Shown here: positions 22,461 through 29,784 of the stretch, in pieces
How positions within the stretch are numbered: position 1 is the first letter of the stretch
How the letters are laid out: each line of letters opens with the position of its first letter
Position numbers and translations under genes: made by a program
NCBI GenBank assembly: GCA_017617005.1
Contig: JAFZWW010000081.1
Location: forward strand, 1 to 36,867
Source: Lachnospiraceae bacterium
Lineage (GTDB): Bacteria; Bacillota; Clostridia; Lachnospirales; Lachnospiraceae
Length of the DNA stretch: 36,867 nucleotides
Direction: 5' to 3'
Notes under the pieces: generated by a model
The model's database searches: none
Seen by the model: only the letters and a program-made list of their open reading frames with translations
What the model was told of the DNA's origin: nothing

Positions 22461-22969
22461 ATGCCCGAAAAGAAAGCCCTCATAGTAATAGATATGCAGA
22501 ATGACTACCTCTGGGAAAAGAAAAAGCCCATGTTCACCTACGATACTGACAAGCTCGTAAGCCATGTGAACCGGGCAATCGATGCCTATTCCTCTGAGGG
22601 CTGCGATATCATCTATATCAGGCATGTCCTCCCCAGACTCATGTGGGGCGTCGGCTTTTCCATCAAGGGAACCGAAGGAGCGGAGCTTTACCCCGGCCTG
22701 AATGTGGTATCGGACCTTATCTTTGATAAGAACCGCTCAATTCATATACCTACAAGGCCTTCCGTACCCATATGGAAAAAGAAGGATACACCGAAGTCTT
22801 CCTTTGCGGCCTGGACGAGTGCGGATGCGTGGGAGCCACGGCAAAAGGTGCTGCGAAAACAGGCATAAAGGTCAGAATGATCGAGGAGTGCATAGGCAGG
22901 AGATTCCCCGAAGACAAGGTCAGAAAGATGCGCTCGGACCTCAGAGCACTCGGAGTCGAATATATATAA
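22461..22969 (+). pseudogene. Isochorismatase-family cysteine hydrolase, frameshifted
   Basis: The first frame (from 22461) starts as an intact isochorismatase/nicotinamidase-like hydrolase: ALIVIDMQNDY with the catalytic aspartate, then IIYIRHV and IFDKNRS with the likely catalytic lysine. After about position 22738 the homology moves to the frame one base back, where YKAFRTHMEKEGYTEVFLC continues into GLDECGCVGATAKGAAK with the catalytic cysteine and runs to 22969. One missing base near 22737-22739 explains the break; joined, the product would have about 170 residues, a normal length. Both halves are otherwise well preserved, so the event is recent, or it is a sequencing error. No slippery heptamer that would support programmed frameshifting is seen. 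It is the last gene of the LytTR-DUF3021 operon. Confidence 0.75.
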
Positions 22970-22971
22970 TT

Positions 22972-23017
22972 TTATACCACCGGTATAATGGACAACTTAA
23001 TTTAAGTATGATATAGT
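22972..23017 (+). promoter_or_regulatory. Promoter and inverted repeat before the 46-residue gene
   Basis: TGGACA (22989-22994, 5 of 6) and TATAGT (23012-23017, 5 of 6) are separated by 17 bp. Immediately upstream is the inverted repeat TTATACC-ACC-GGTATAA (22972-22988), a candidate operator touching the -35. The start would be near 23024, 43 nt before the small gene. Confidence 0.65.
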
Positions 23018-23066
23018 TCATAAAAGATTTTAAAAATACTGGGTTCGCCCAAGAAAGGAAAAAACG

Positions 23067-23207
23067 ATGCGGATTAATTATTCTGTAAGATATCAGAATA
23101 AGAATACAGGACATACCTATGCACTGCCCATTACATGCAAGCAGCGCTATGAATTCGCGTATTTACAGCAAGATAACAGACATCGGAAATATCCCGCATC
23201 GAAATAA
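23067..23207 (+). CDS. Small protein of 46 residues, unknown
   Basis: An ATG at 23067 preceded by AAGAAAGGA opens a 46-codon frame ending in TAA at 23205-23207. The product is very basic and rich in Y, Q, N and K (it starts MRINYSVRYQNKNTGHTYAL), with one cysteine and no hydrophobic helix or signal peptide. A good promoter lies upstream and a strong hairpin terminator downstream, so the frame is bracketed like a real gene. I know no homologue. A non-coding RNA in the same interval is the alternative. Confidence 0.5.
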   Translation: MRINYSVRYQNKNTGHTYALPITCKQRYEFAYLQQDNRHRKYPASK

Positions 23208-23237
23208 CCCGGAACTTCCGGATAGATCAGATGACCG

Positions 23238-23284
23238 ATACCGCTTATCTTGCGCAGTGAAACCGAGATGAGCGGTATTTTTAT
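23238..23284 (+). terminator. Terminator or attenuator between the small gene and the XRE gene
   Basis: The arms at 23238-23250 and 23266-23278 (ATACCGCT/AGCGGTAT at the base, ATCT/AGAT above) pair over 13 bp with one T-G pair around a 15-nt loop, followed by TTTTTAT. The XRE gene starts only about 27 bp later with no separate promoter in between, so this hairpin may limit read-through into it. Confidence 0.75.
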
Positions 23285-23310
23285 ATCGTTAAGAAAAGGA
23301 GAAAATGAAA

Positions 23311-23559
23311 ATGACAAAAGATTTCCCCGTTATCGATATGACCGGAACAGGCAGAAACATAACCCAGCTGAGGGAAGCTGCCGGAATGACCGTCAGGGAC
23401 CTGCAGAAGATCTTCGGCTTCGCCACCCCTCAGGCAATATACAAATGGCAGCACGGGGCAGCACTTCCCACGATCGACAACCTTATAGTATTATCCGCCG
23501 CATTCGGCGTGGCAATCGATGACATCATAGTCGTAGACATGAGACAGATTGCATCTTAA
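23311..23559 (+). CDS. Small XRE-family DNA-binding protein
   Basis: The protein has 82 residues from the ATG at 23311, 9 bp after AGGAG; an in-frame ATG at 23305 would add two residues. It is a Cro/C1-type helix-turn-helix with little else: NITQLREAAGMTVRDLQKIFG then TPQAIYKWQHGAALPTIDNL and a short hydrophobic end (AIDDIIVVDM). Proteins of this compact type are phage- or island-type repressors or activators. It probably depends on read-through of the hairpin at 23238-23284 from the promoter of the small gene. Two terminators follow. Confidence 0.85.
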   Translation: MTKDFPVIDMTGTGRNITQLREAAGMTVRDLQKIFGFATPQAIYKWQHGAALPTIDNLIVLSAAFGVAIDDIIVVDMRQIAS

Positions 23560-23583
23560 ATATGATAATCCTCTTAAAATGCT

Positions 23584-23611
23584 CCTCAGAAGAATTCTGA
23601 GGGCCGTTTTT
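23584..23611 (+). terminator. Rho-independent terminator after the XRE gene
   Basis: CCTCAGAA (23584-23591), loop GAA, and TTCTGAGG (23595-23602) form a perfect 8-bp stem; GCCG and then five T residues follow. It lies a few bases before a second terminator. Confidence 0.75.
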
Positions 23612-23616
23612 ATATC

Positions 23617-23645
23617 GCCCGGGAGCTTGTGCTTCCGGGCTTTTT
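23617..23645 (+). terminator. Terminator T3 (CCCGGGAG type)
   Basis: GCCCGGGAGC (23617-23626), loop TTGT, and GCTTCCGGGC (23631-23640) pair over 10 bp with one G-T pair, followed by five T residues. It marks the left edge of an AT-rich segment; a near copy lies at the right edge (25631). The remaining 200 bp before the next gene are AT-rich with only a candidate promoter. Confidence 0.92.
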
Positions 23646-23752
23646 GCTACCCAAAATAGATATTGGTTATAAAATTATATGAAGAAATTAGAATTAAAGG
23701 TCTAGATGTGGATAATTGTTGGTTCAATTTACCGAATTTATAGAATTTTTAG

Positions 23753-23781
23753 TTGTTTTAGCTAAATGGTTAAAATATACT
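23753..23781 (+). promoter_or_regulatory. Candidate promoter of the AT-rich membrane-protein pair
   Basis: TTGTTT (23753-23758) and TATACT (23776-23781, 5 of 6) are 17 bp apart in otherwise very AT-rich DNA, where chance matches are frequent. The leader to the ATG at 23846 would be about 58 nt. Confidence 0.35.
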
Positions 23782-23845
23782 AAATTTGTTGTTGAAAAAC
23801 GATTTCCAATTAGCAAAAAAGGTAATAACTAGGAGGAAAAAGGCA

Positions 23846-24568
23846 ATGTTTAATTGTATGTTTTTAAAGTATAAAATCGAGGTTCTGAATGTTGACCTGA
23901 AGAAATTATTAAGCAGAATGCATTGGTATGAAATTGTCGGCGTATTGCTTATGGTGGCAGGAGCAATAGCGTTTGATTTCTTTTTGGGGTTGTTAAATTT
24001 TTGGGGTTCATGTATATCCTTTGGGGGTATTTTTATTGGAATTGTCTTTTTAGTAGCTTCAGATTTGTTGCCGAAACTCAAGAAAAGAAAATATTCAGAG
24101 AGGACGGTGCCATACGCATATGAGCGAATGGATGACATGATAAAACTATTGAAAACATTTGATATAGATCCTAATGATAAAGATCAGGTTAATCTTTTGA
24201 TTGAGACTGCTAAGAAAGAAAGGATTACATATGATGTTTGGGGTGGCTTTAGAGGAGTCACAAAAGGAATATTCACATATGTAATTATCCCGATAGTCGC
24301 TGTTTTGATTGCGAATCTTTTTGAAGATACAAAAGAGATCAGTCAAATATCCTATGCATTATTTGTGGTGCTTTGTGGCTTGGCTTGTGTTGTTATTGTT
24401 TATGCAGTAGTTAGTATGTTCAAGGGCTTATTTAATGCAGATATAAAAAAATTGGATTATTTCATAGAGGATCTGGAAGATTTGTTAGTTTTTAAAACAT
24501 TAACAAAAAAGGAAACTGAAAAATTGAATACGTCTTCCAAGGAAAAAAACAAGGAGAGCAAAAAATAG
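23846..24568 (+). CDS. Four-helix membrane protein with cytoplasmic middle and tail, unknown
   Basis: The start is at 23846, with AGGAGG at 23831-23836 at ideal spacing; the longer open frame upstream lacks a site. The 240-residue protein has two membrane hairpins (helices about 27-48 and 50-72; 137-158 and 165-188). Between them lies a charged stretch of about 60 residues (YAYERMDDMIKLLKTFDID), and after them a helical, lysine-rich tail (LDYFIEDLEDLLVF, ending in many K and E). No family is recognised. Its base composition is far more AT-rich than that of neighbouring host genes. The next gene, 87 bp downstream, also encodes a membrane protein, and the two sit between near-identical terminators, so they probably form one acquired unit. 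Confidence 0.72.
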   Translation: MFNCMFLKYKIEVLNVDLKKLLSRMHWYEIVGVLLMVAGAIAFDFFLGLLNFWGSCISFGGIFIGIVFLVASDLLPKLKKRKYSERTVPYAYERMDDMIKLLKTFDIDPNDKDQVNLLIETAKKERITYDVWGGFRGVTKGIFTYVIIPIVAVLIANLFEDTKEISQISYALFVVLCGLACVVIVYAVVSMFKGLFNADIKKLDYFIEDLEDLLVFKTLTKKETEKLNTSSKEKNKESKK

Positions 24569-24655
24569 ATGTAGATTTGGAACCCGGATAAAATGCGGGT
24601 ACATAATTGAATGCTCTAAATCATTAAGTGAAAAATATAATCTTGTTAGGAAGAA

Positions 24656-25567
24656 TTGCGTAATTATGAAAAAAAACTCAATACATTATCAATATTTATC
24701 ATAGTTTTTTTGGGTTTGATGGCTATTATTTTTCTTCCCTTTTTGATTGAAATAATGCTTTTTAACGAAACCATTTTTCCATTTTCATTACCCATAAGAT
24801 TAGAAAGATCAGCGTGGTTTTCTTTTATTGGCTCATACATGGGAGCAATTGGAGCGCTGTTTATTGGGATTGTAGCATTATTGCAAAGCAAGAAGTATAA
24901 TGAGGCATCAAAAAAGACCGATGAAACGTTCATTCAATTGCATAGTAATATTCGTGAATTGAATGAGACAAATAATAAATTGAATGAAACAAATAATGAA
25001 TTGACCAAAACGTTGGTTGAATTGCAAAATGCCATTTTCACACCGGATTTATCTGTGGGTGATGTTTATGCCGATTTGTCATTTGAGGATGTTGAACGCA
25101 TATTGACGCCAGAACATCAATTAGATCATGCGGTTGCATTTTGCAATTATGATGGTGAATATGGAAAAAAACCTTTGGAAATTATTAATCGTAGTTATAA
25201 ATTTATTGCGTATACATTATTTAACGATAAAGAGAAAACAATCGCTTCATTTCAAATAAAAAAAATATATGTTGATGGAAATGAACCGTTTGAAAAAATA
25301 AATTGTAATTATTCAGACATTTTTCCACATGAAAAATTTTATGTATTTTTGGCACTTAAACCGGAGAAATATGATTTATTCAATTCAGTTATTAGTGAAA
25401 AGAAGTCAATCACGGTAGTATCAGAATTACAGGACTCTATAGGAAGAAAATATACTATGAAATGTGATATCTTGTATGATGAAACGTGTATACCGCCTCA
25501 ACTGAATGTGCTTAATATTGTGATATATATGGATTTAGATAATAAAAGCCAAGGGAATATTAAGTAA
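24656..25567 (+). CDS. Two-helix membrane protein with heptad-repeat coiled coil, unknown
   Basis: The start is taken as TTG at 24656, since a TAG in the same frame lies at 24647-24649 and no earlier start exists; the ribosome-binding site AGGAAG is close by. The 303-residue protein has two membrane helices (about 9-35 and 53-77), then a coiled coil (about 80-125) containing a clear seven-residue repeat, LNETNNK LNETNNE LTKTLVE, written in DNA as near-identical 21-bp units at 24959-25021. A soluble domain of about 170 residues follows (FTPDLSVGDVYADLSFED onward) with mixed strand and helix character. I know no family. It is strongly AT-rich and pairs with the preceding membrane protein. Confidence 0.72.
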   Translation: MRNYEKKLNTLSIFIIVFLGLMAIIFLPFLIEIMLFNETIFPFSLPIRLERSAWFSFIGSYMGAIGALFIGIVALLQSKKYNEASKKTDETFIQLHSNIRELNETNNKLNETNNELTKTLVELQNAIFTPDLSVGDVYADLSFEDVERILTPEHQLDHAVAFCNYDGEYGKKPLEIINRSYKFIAYTLFNDKEKTIASFQIKKIYVDGNEPFEKINCNYSDIFPHEKFYVFLALKPEKYDLFNSVISEKKSITVVSELQDSIGRKYTMKCDILYDETCIPPQLNVLNIVIYMDLDNKSQGNIK

Positions 25568-25630
25568 ATCTTATTGATTTGATTATATAAGATTTCGATA
25601 ATATCAAGAAGTATTCATCAAGCTGAATTA

Positions 25631-25659
25631 GCCCGGGAGTGTTTGCTCCTGGGTTTTTT
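25631..25659 (+). terminator. Terminator T4 (CCCGGGAG type)
   Basis: CCCGGGAG (25632-25639), loop TGTTTG, and CTCCTGGG (25646-25653) pair over 8 bp with one G-T pair, then six T residues. It resembles the terminator at 23617 in the arm, in the TTG of the loop and in the T-tract end TTTTTGC. Confidence 0.9.
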
Positions 25660-25706
25660 GCATGCCTGTGGGAATTATTTCGGACATGGTTTTTGCGACA
25701 ATCCTA

Positions 25707-25725
25707 CCTGTAAACAAGTTACAGG
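25707..25725 (+). promoter_or_regulatory. Inverted repeat upstream of the 117-residue gene
   Basis: CCTGTAA (25707-25713) and TTACAGG (25719-25725) are perfect complements around the loop ACAAG. It lies 25 bp before the ATG at 25751 and could be an operator or a leader hairpin. No clear promoter boxes were found next to it. Confidence 0.4.
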
Positions 25726-25750
25726 CCGATGAGCCGGAAAGGAATCCCAC

Positions 25751-26104
25751 ATGAGATCATTAAAATCAACTGAAGAATACACCGAAAACACCCGTCACAG
25801 CTATGTCCGCGCCAAGGAACGTGCGGGACTCAGCAGAAAAAGAGCCGAAAGACTCATGGAACTTGCGAGATACAGAGGCATCGGATATGAAGACTGCAAG
25901 TGGAGACTGGACAAGGAATTCCTGATGAACAGAACCGGAGACGGTGCCAAGGCCGTAGCTTATAACGGATATTGCTTCATTCTTAACTCCGAGACCCTCG
26001 AATGCATAACAATGTACAGCCTCCCCAAGCATTTCGGTAAAAAGAAGACTTTATATGAGGCGGGAAATAAGAACACATTTGAGTATGAAGAAGTATATGT
26101 TTGA
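25751..26104 (+). CDS. Conserved-looking 117-residue protein, unknown
   Basis: The ATG at 25751 follows GGAAAGGAA at good distance. The basic N-terminal half (about 1-60) is helical, with many R, K and E (RAKERAGLSRKRAERLMELA). The C-terminal part has the segment GDGAKAVAYNGYCFILNSET and then LECITMYSLPKHFGKKK, a pattern of strands around a YNGY turn. It has no membrane helix and no recognised name; the strand pattern vaguely recalls small RNase-type toxins, but I cannot support that. Composition is host-like, unlike the AT-rich pair before it and the helicase after it. Confidence 0.65.
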   Translation: MRSLKSTEEYTENTRHSYVRAKERAGLSRKRAERLMELARYRGIGYEDCKWRLDKEFLMNRTGDGAKAVAYNGYCFILNSETLECITMYSLPKHFGKKKTLYEAGNKNTFEYEEVYV

Positions 26105-26170
26105 TGGAGAAATGTAGCTCTGTAGAGTATAATGTAAAAATGAAGGTTAAATAACCTTCATTTTTACATT
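26105..26170 (+). promoter_or_regulatory. Promoter-like boxes joined to a 40-bp perfect palindrome
   Basis: TGGAGA (26105-26110) and a perfect TATAAT (26128-26133) lie 17 bp apart. A perfect palindrome covers 26131-26170: AATGTAAAAATGAAGGTTA (26131-26149), then its exact complement at 26152-26170. As RNA it would be an 18-19-bp hairpin with an A tract and a T tract, like a two-way terminator of the preceding gene. As DNA it straddles the predicted start (about 26140) of the helicase gene and would suit a repressor. AAAAGGA (26171-26177) directly follows as the ribosome-binding site. Confidence 0.65.
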
Positions 26171-26185
26171 AAAAGGAAAAAGAGT

Positions 26186-29161
26186 ATGATCGAGGATCTT
26201 CGAAAAGGGCTTGAAACGGCATTTATTGATGGTTCGGTTGTTTCATCCGAATCCTTCAGGCCTCAATTCGTTTCCAATAATTACAAAGAGGGCAAAAAAG
26301 TTCTTTCATCTATAGAAGATGAACTTTTGTCGTGTGACGAATTCAAGATCAGTGTCGCATTCATAACTCTTAGCGGAATTACTCCCCTTCTTCAGACTCT
26401 TAAAGAACTTGAGAGAAAAAATATCCCCGGCAAGATTCTTACAACTAATTATCTGAATTTCAGTGAACCTAAAGCTTTGGAAAAACTTCATTCTCTGAAG
26501 AATGTGGAGATCAGGATGTTTGATTCTGAGAATTCCGGAGAAGGTTTCCATACCAAAGGATATATTTTCAGAAAAGATGAAATATACAGGATCATAATTG
26601 GAAGTTCCAACATGACAGGTAATGCATTAAAGCATAATTATGAGTGGAACACCAGGATAGTATCAACTACGCAAGGCGAAATCTCCAAGAATATAATTGA
26701 AGAATTTGATCGCTTGTGGAGTTCGAAGTATTCCGAAACCTATGATGATTTCATTGCGGAATATCGTGAAAGATATCAGATCGTAAAGCATCAGAGAGAA
26801 ATCGCCAAAAGCGAAGAACTGATATCTCTCGATAAATACAAGCTACAACCTAACAGTATGCAGGTTGGCTTTATTGCTAATCTGAGAAAAATCATTAATG
26901 CCGGTGAAAACAGAGCACTTCTGATTTCAGCAACCGGAACAGGAAAAACATACGCTTCTGCATTTGCAATGAGAGAACTTGGATTTAAGAGAGTTCTTTT
27001 CCTTGTTCATCGTGGACAACTAGCTCGTCAATCCAAGAAATCATATGAAAAAGTATTTAATAAATCTGTATCGATGGGCTTAGTTGGGGCCGGATACAGA
27101 GATTACGATGCGGATTATATATTTGCAACTGTTCAAACACTGAGCCGTGATGAACATTTGCTTCAATATGCACCGGATTATTTTGATGCGATTTGTCTGG
27201 ATGAAGCTCATCATGTTCCTGCAGATACATATCAGAAAGTCATGAAGCACTTCACTCCAAAGCTGTGGCTTGGAATGACTGCTACTCCCGACAAACGTGA
27301 TGATAACATCGAAGGCAGAAATGTATATGAGCTCTTCAATTATCAGATTGCGTATGAAATAAGGCTTCAGCAGGCAATGGAAGACAATCTTCTATGCCCG
27401 TTCCATTATTTTGGCATAACTGATCTGTCGATTATTGGTGATGATAAAGACAGAGATTTCAGTGTTTTAACATGTGATGAAAGAGTTAAGCACATTGTTG
27501 AGCAGGCCAATTACTATGGATTTAGCGGGGACAGAGTCAAGGGACTGATTTTCTGCAGCAGCATAAAAGAGTCTGAGGTTTTGTCTGAAAAATTAAATCG
27601 TACTATCAATCCTGCAACTGGCAGGTATTACAGAACTATTGCATTAAATGGAAGCGCATCTGAGGAAGAAAGATCGCAGGCGTTTGAAAGACTGGCAGCA
27701 GATGACAAGGAAACAGATTCTCCTCAGGAGTTTTCAAATCATTTGGATTATATTTTGTCGGTTGAAATATTAAATGAAGGTGTAGATATAATCGAAGTCA
27801 ATCAGGTCATTATGCTTCGCCCTACTCAGTCGCCGATAGTTTTCGTACAACAGTTGGGAAGAGGTCTTCGTAAAGCAGAAGGCAAGGATTATGTAGTTAT
27901 TCTAGATTTTATCGGTAACTATAATAATAACTTTATGATTCCTATAGCACTGTCCGGCGATCGTACATATAACAAGGATAATATCAGACGCTTTGTTATG
28001 GAAGGCGGACGAGTTATTCCCGGAGTGTCTACAATTCATTTTGATGAAATCAGCAGAAAGAGGATATTTGCCGCTGTTGATAATGCTAATTTCAGCGATG
28101 TAAAACTAATTCGTGAAAACTACACAAACCTTAAAAACAAACTCGGAAGAATTCCTGCGCTGAAAGACTTTGATAATTATGGCGAGATGGATGTTCTCAG
28201 GATTTTTGATAACAACAGCCTTGGTTCATACTACAAATTCCTCGTAAAATATGAGCCTGAATATATGGTTCGTTTGTCAGAAGATGAAGAAAAAGTAATT
28301 GAGTTTATCTCCAAGAAATTAGCAAGCGGGAAGAGAATACAGGAACTTCAATTATTCAAAAGACTTATAGCATATGCACAGGGCATATCACGTATAGGAT
28401 TATTCAGTGGACTTGCTGAAGACTTGAAAACATACAATAAAACCATAAGTGACGATCAGAGAGACAACATTGCGAATGTGATGACTAATGCATTTCCATC
28501 CGGCTCAAATAAAAAGACTTATGAGCAATGTGTCTTTATTGAGAAAGAAAATGATGATTATATTCCTTCGAAGTCATTCATGGAGATGCTTTCCAACGAG
28601 GAGTTTTGTAATATTCTGAACGAGCTGGTTGATTTTGGAATCAGCAGATTCGAAAGAGATTTCAGTAATAGTTATAAGGATACGGATTTTGTTCTTTATC
28701 AGAAATATACATATGAGGATGTATGCAGACTGCTGAATTGGGAAAGTAATGAGGTTCCTCTGAATATTGGAGGATATAAGTTTGATAAAAAGACTAAAAC
28801 TTTCCCTGTGTTTATCAATTATGATAAATCAGATGATATAAGCGATACAACAAAATACGAGGATCATTTCATCAGTAATCGTTTGCTGATTGCAATTTCT
28901 AAATCTGGAAGAAGCCTTGATTCTGACGATGTGCAGAATTTCCTAAAAGCAAAGGAAAGAGGCATTCGTGTAGAATTATTTGTTCGAAAGAATAAAGATG
29001 ATAAGATTTCAAAAGAGTTTTATTATCTGGGATCAATGAATGCAAGCGGAAAGGCCGAGGAATTCACAATGGCTAATACCGATAAATCCGCCGTGGAAAT
29101 TGAATGGATTCTTGACCAGCCCGTAAGAGATGATATTTACGAATATATCGTTAGCGCATAA
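26186..29161 (+). CDS. PLD-nuclease/DEAH-helicase/DUF3427 fusion protein
   Basis: The protein has 991 residues. An N-terminal phospholipase-D-like nuclease domain (about 25-195) carries HTKGYIF (H122, K124) and GSSNMTG (139-145), the single HKD motif that works as a dimer. A superfamily 2 helicase core follows: Walker A SATGTGKT (248-255), DEAH in LDEAHHVP (339-342), TATP (365-368) and motif VI QQLGRGLR (555-562). The C-terminal 400 residues fit DUF3427. Such fusions are thought to unwind and cut DNA and are often found in defence islands. A Nudix gene 16 bp downstream completes the probable pair. The gene is AT-rich compared with host genes. Confidence 0.9.
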   Translation: MIEDLRKGLETAFIDGSVVSSESFRPQFVSNNYKEGKKVLSSIEDELLSCDEFKISVAFITLSGITPLLQTLKELERKNIPGKILTTNYLNFSEPKALEKLHSLKNVEIRMFDSENSGEGFHTKGYIFRKDEIYRIIIGSSNMTGNALKHNYEWNTRIVSTTQGEISKNIIEEFDRLWSSKYSETYDDFIAEYRERYQIVKHQREIAKSEELISLDKYKLQPNSMQVGFIANLRKIINAGENRALLISATGTGKTYASAFAMRELGFKRVLFLVHRGQLARQSKKSYEKVFNKSVSMGLVGAGYRDYDADYIFATVQTLSRDEHLLQYAPDYFDAICLDEAHHVPADTYQKVMKHFTPKLWLGMTATPDKRDDNIEGRNVYELFNYQIAYEIRLQQAMEDNLLCPFHYFGITDLSIIGDDKDRDFSVLTCDERVKHIVEQANYYGFSGDRVKGLIFCSSIKESEVLSEKLNRTINPATGRYYRTIALNGSASEEERSQAFERLAADDKETDSPQEFSNHLDYILSVEILNEGVDIIEVNQVIMLRPTQSPIVFVQQLGRGLRKAEGKDYVVILDFIGNYNNNFMIPIALSGDRTYNKDNIRRFVMEGGRVIPGVSTIHFDEISRKRIFAAVDNANFSDVKLIRENYTNLKNKLGRIPALKDFDNYGEMDVLRIFDNNSLGSYYKFLVKYEPEYMVRLSEDEEKVIEFISKKLASGKRIQELQLFKRLIAYAQGISRIGLFSGLAEDLKTYNKTISDDQRDNIANVMTNAFPSGSNKKTYEQCVFIEKENDDYIPSKSFMEMLSNEEFCNILNELVDFGISRFERDFSNSYKDTDFVLYQKYTYEDVCRLLNWESNEVPLNIGGYKFDKKTKTFPVFINYDKSDDISDTTKYEDHFISNRLLIAISKSGRSLDSDDVQNFLKAKERGIRVELFVRKNKDDKISKEFYYLGSMNASGKAEEFTMANTDKSAVEIEWILDQPVRDDIYEYIVSA

Positions 29162-29177
29162 ATGATTTGGAGCAGTA

Positions 29178-29765
29178 ATGGAGATTTATGTTGTTGAACA
29201 AATAACCGAAGCCGACTTCGGATGTGAAGAAACTGAACGCAAGGAGCCGATGGCTCTTTTGAAGCTTAGGTCCGAATCGGATTCTTCGGAGAAATATTTT
29301 GAAGTGTCCGAAACTGTATTGGAGGATCAGGGAATCTCGGAAGGTAAGAAGGTTATCTTTACCGAAGACGGAACTATTCTGAAGTATGTAAGAGTAGTTG
29401 CGGCAGTCATCAGGGACTGTGATAAGATATTCGCAACGGCTAGAGGTTACGGAGAATTCAAGGGTTGGTGGGAATTCCCCGGAGGAAAGATCGAGAAGGG
29501 GGAAACTCCTCAGCAGGCACTTGCAAGGGAGATCCGTGAAGAACTGACTGCCGAGATCAAGGTCGGAGAACTGATAAAGACTCTAGAATATGATTATCCG
29601 AAGTTCCACCTGTCCATGGATTGTTTCTGGGCAGAAGTGATAAGCGGAAAGCTTGTGCTGAAAGAAGCTGAATCCGCAAAGTGGTTATCGAAGGATGAAC
29701 TTGATTCTGTTAAATGGCTTCCTGCCGATGAAGAACTTGTTGGAAAGATCAGGGAGACTATATAA
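29178..29765 (+). CDS. MutT-type Nudix hydrolase with 70-residue N-terminal extension
   Basis: The protein has 195 residues. Residues about 72-195 are a Nudix domain; the Nudix box GGKIEKGETPQQALAREI begins at 102, with E109 and REIREE (117-122) as metal ligands. The glycine normally near its end is threonine (T124). WWEFPGGK and the general form fit (deoxy)nucleoside triphosphate pyrophosphohydrolases related to MutT, which remove damaged or unusual nucleotides. The first 70 residues (VVEQITEADFGCEE then FEVSETVLEDQGISEG) form a separate small beta-rich domain not present in MutT. The ATG lies 16 bp after the helicase stop with GGAG at 29169, so the two are cotranscribed. Its composition is closer to the host than that of the helicase. 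Confidence 0.9.
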   Translation: MEIYVVEQITEADFGCEETERKEPMALLKLRSESDSSEKYFEVSETVLEDQGISEGKKVIFTEDGTILKYVRVVAAVIRDCDKIFATARGYGEFKGWWEFPGGKIEKGETPQQALAREIREELTAEIKVGELIKTLEYDYPKFHLSMDCFWAEVISGKLVLKEAESAKWLSKDELDSVKWLPADEELVGKIRETI

Positions 29766-29784
29766 TAACTATTGAGGTGATGTG

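Noticed and set aside
22725..22775. Programmed -1 frameshift in the isochorismatase-type gene
   Set aside because: No slippery heptamer of the X XXY YYZ kind and no downstream pseudoknot-like structure; a one-base loss or a sequencing error fits better.
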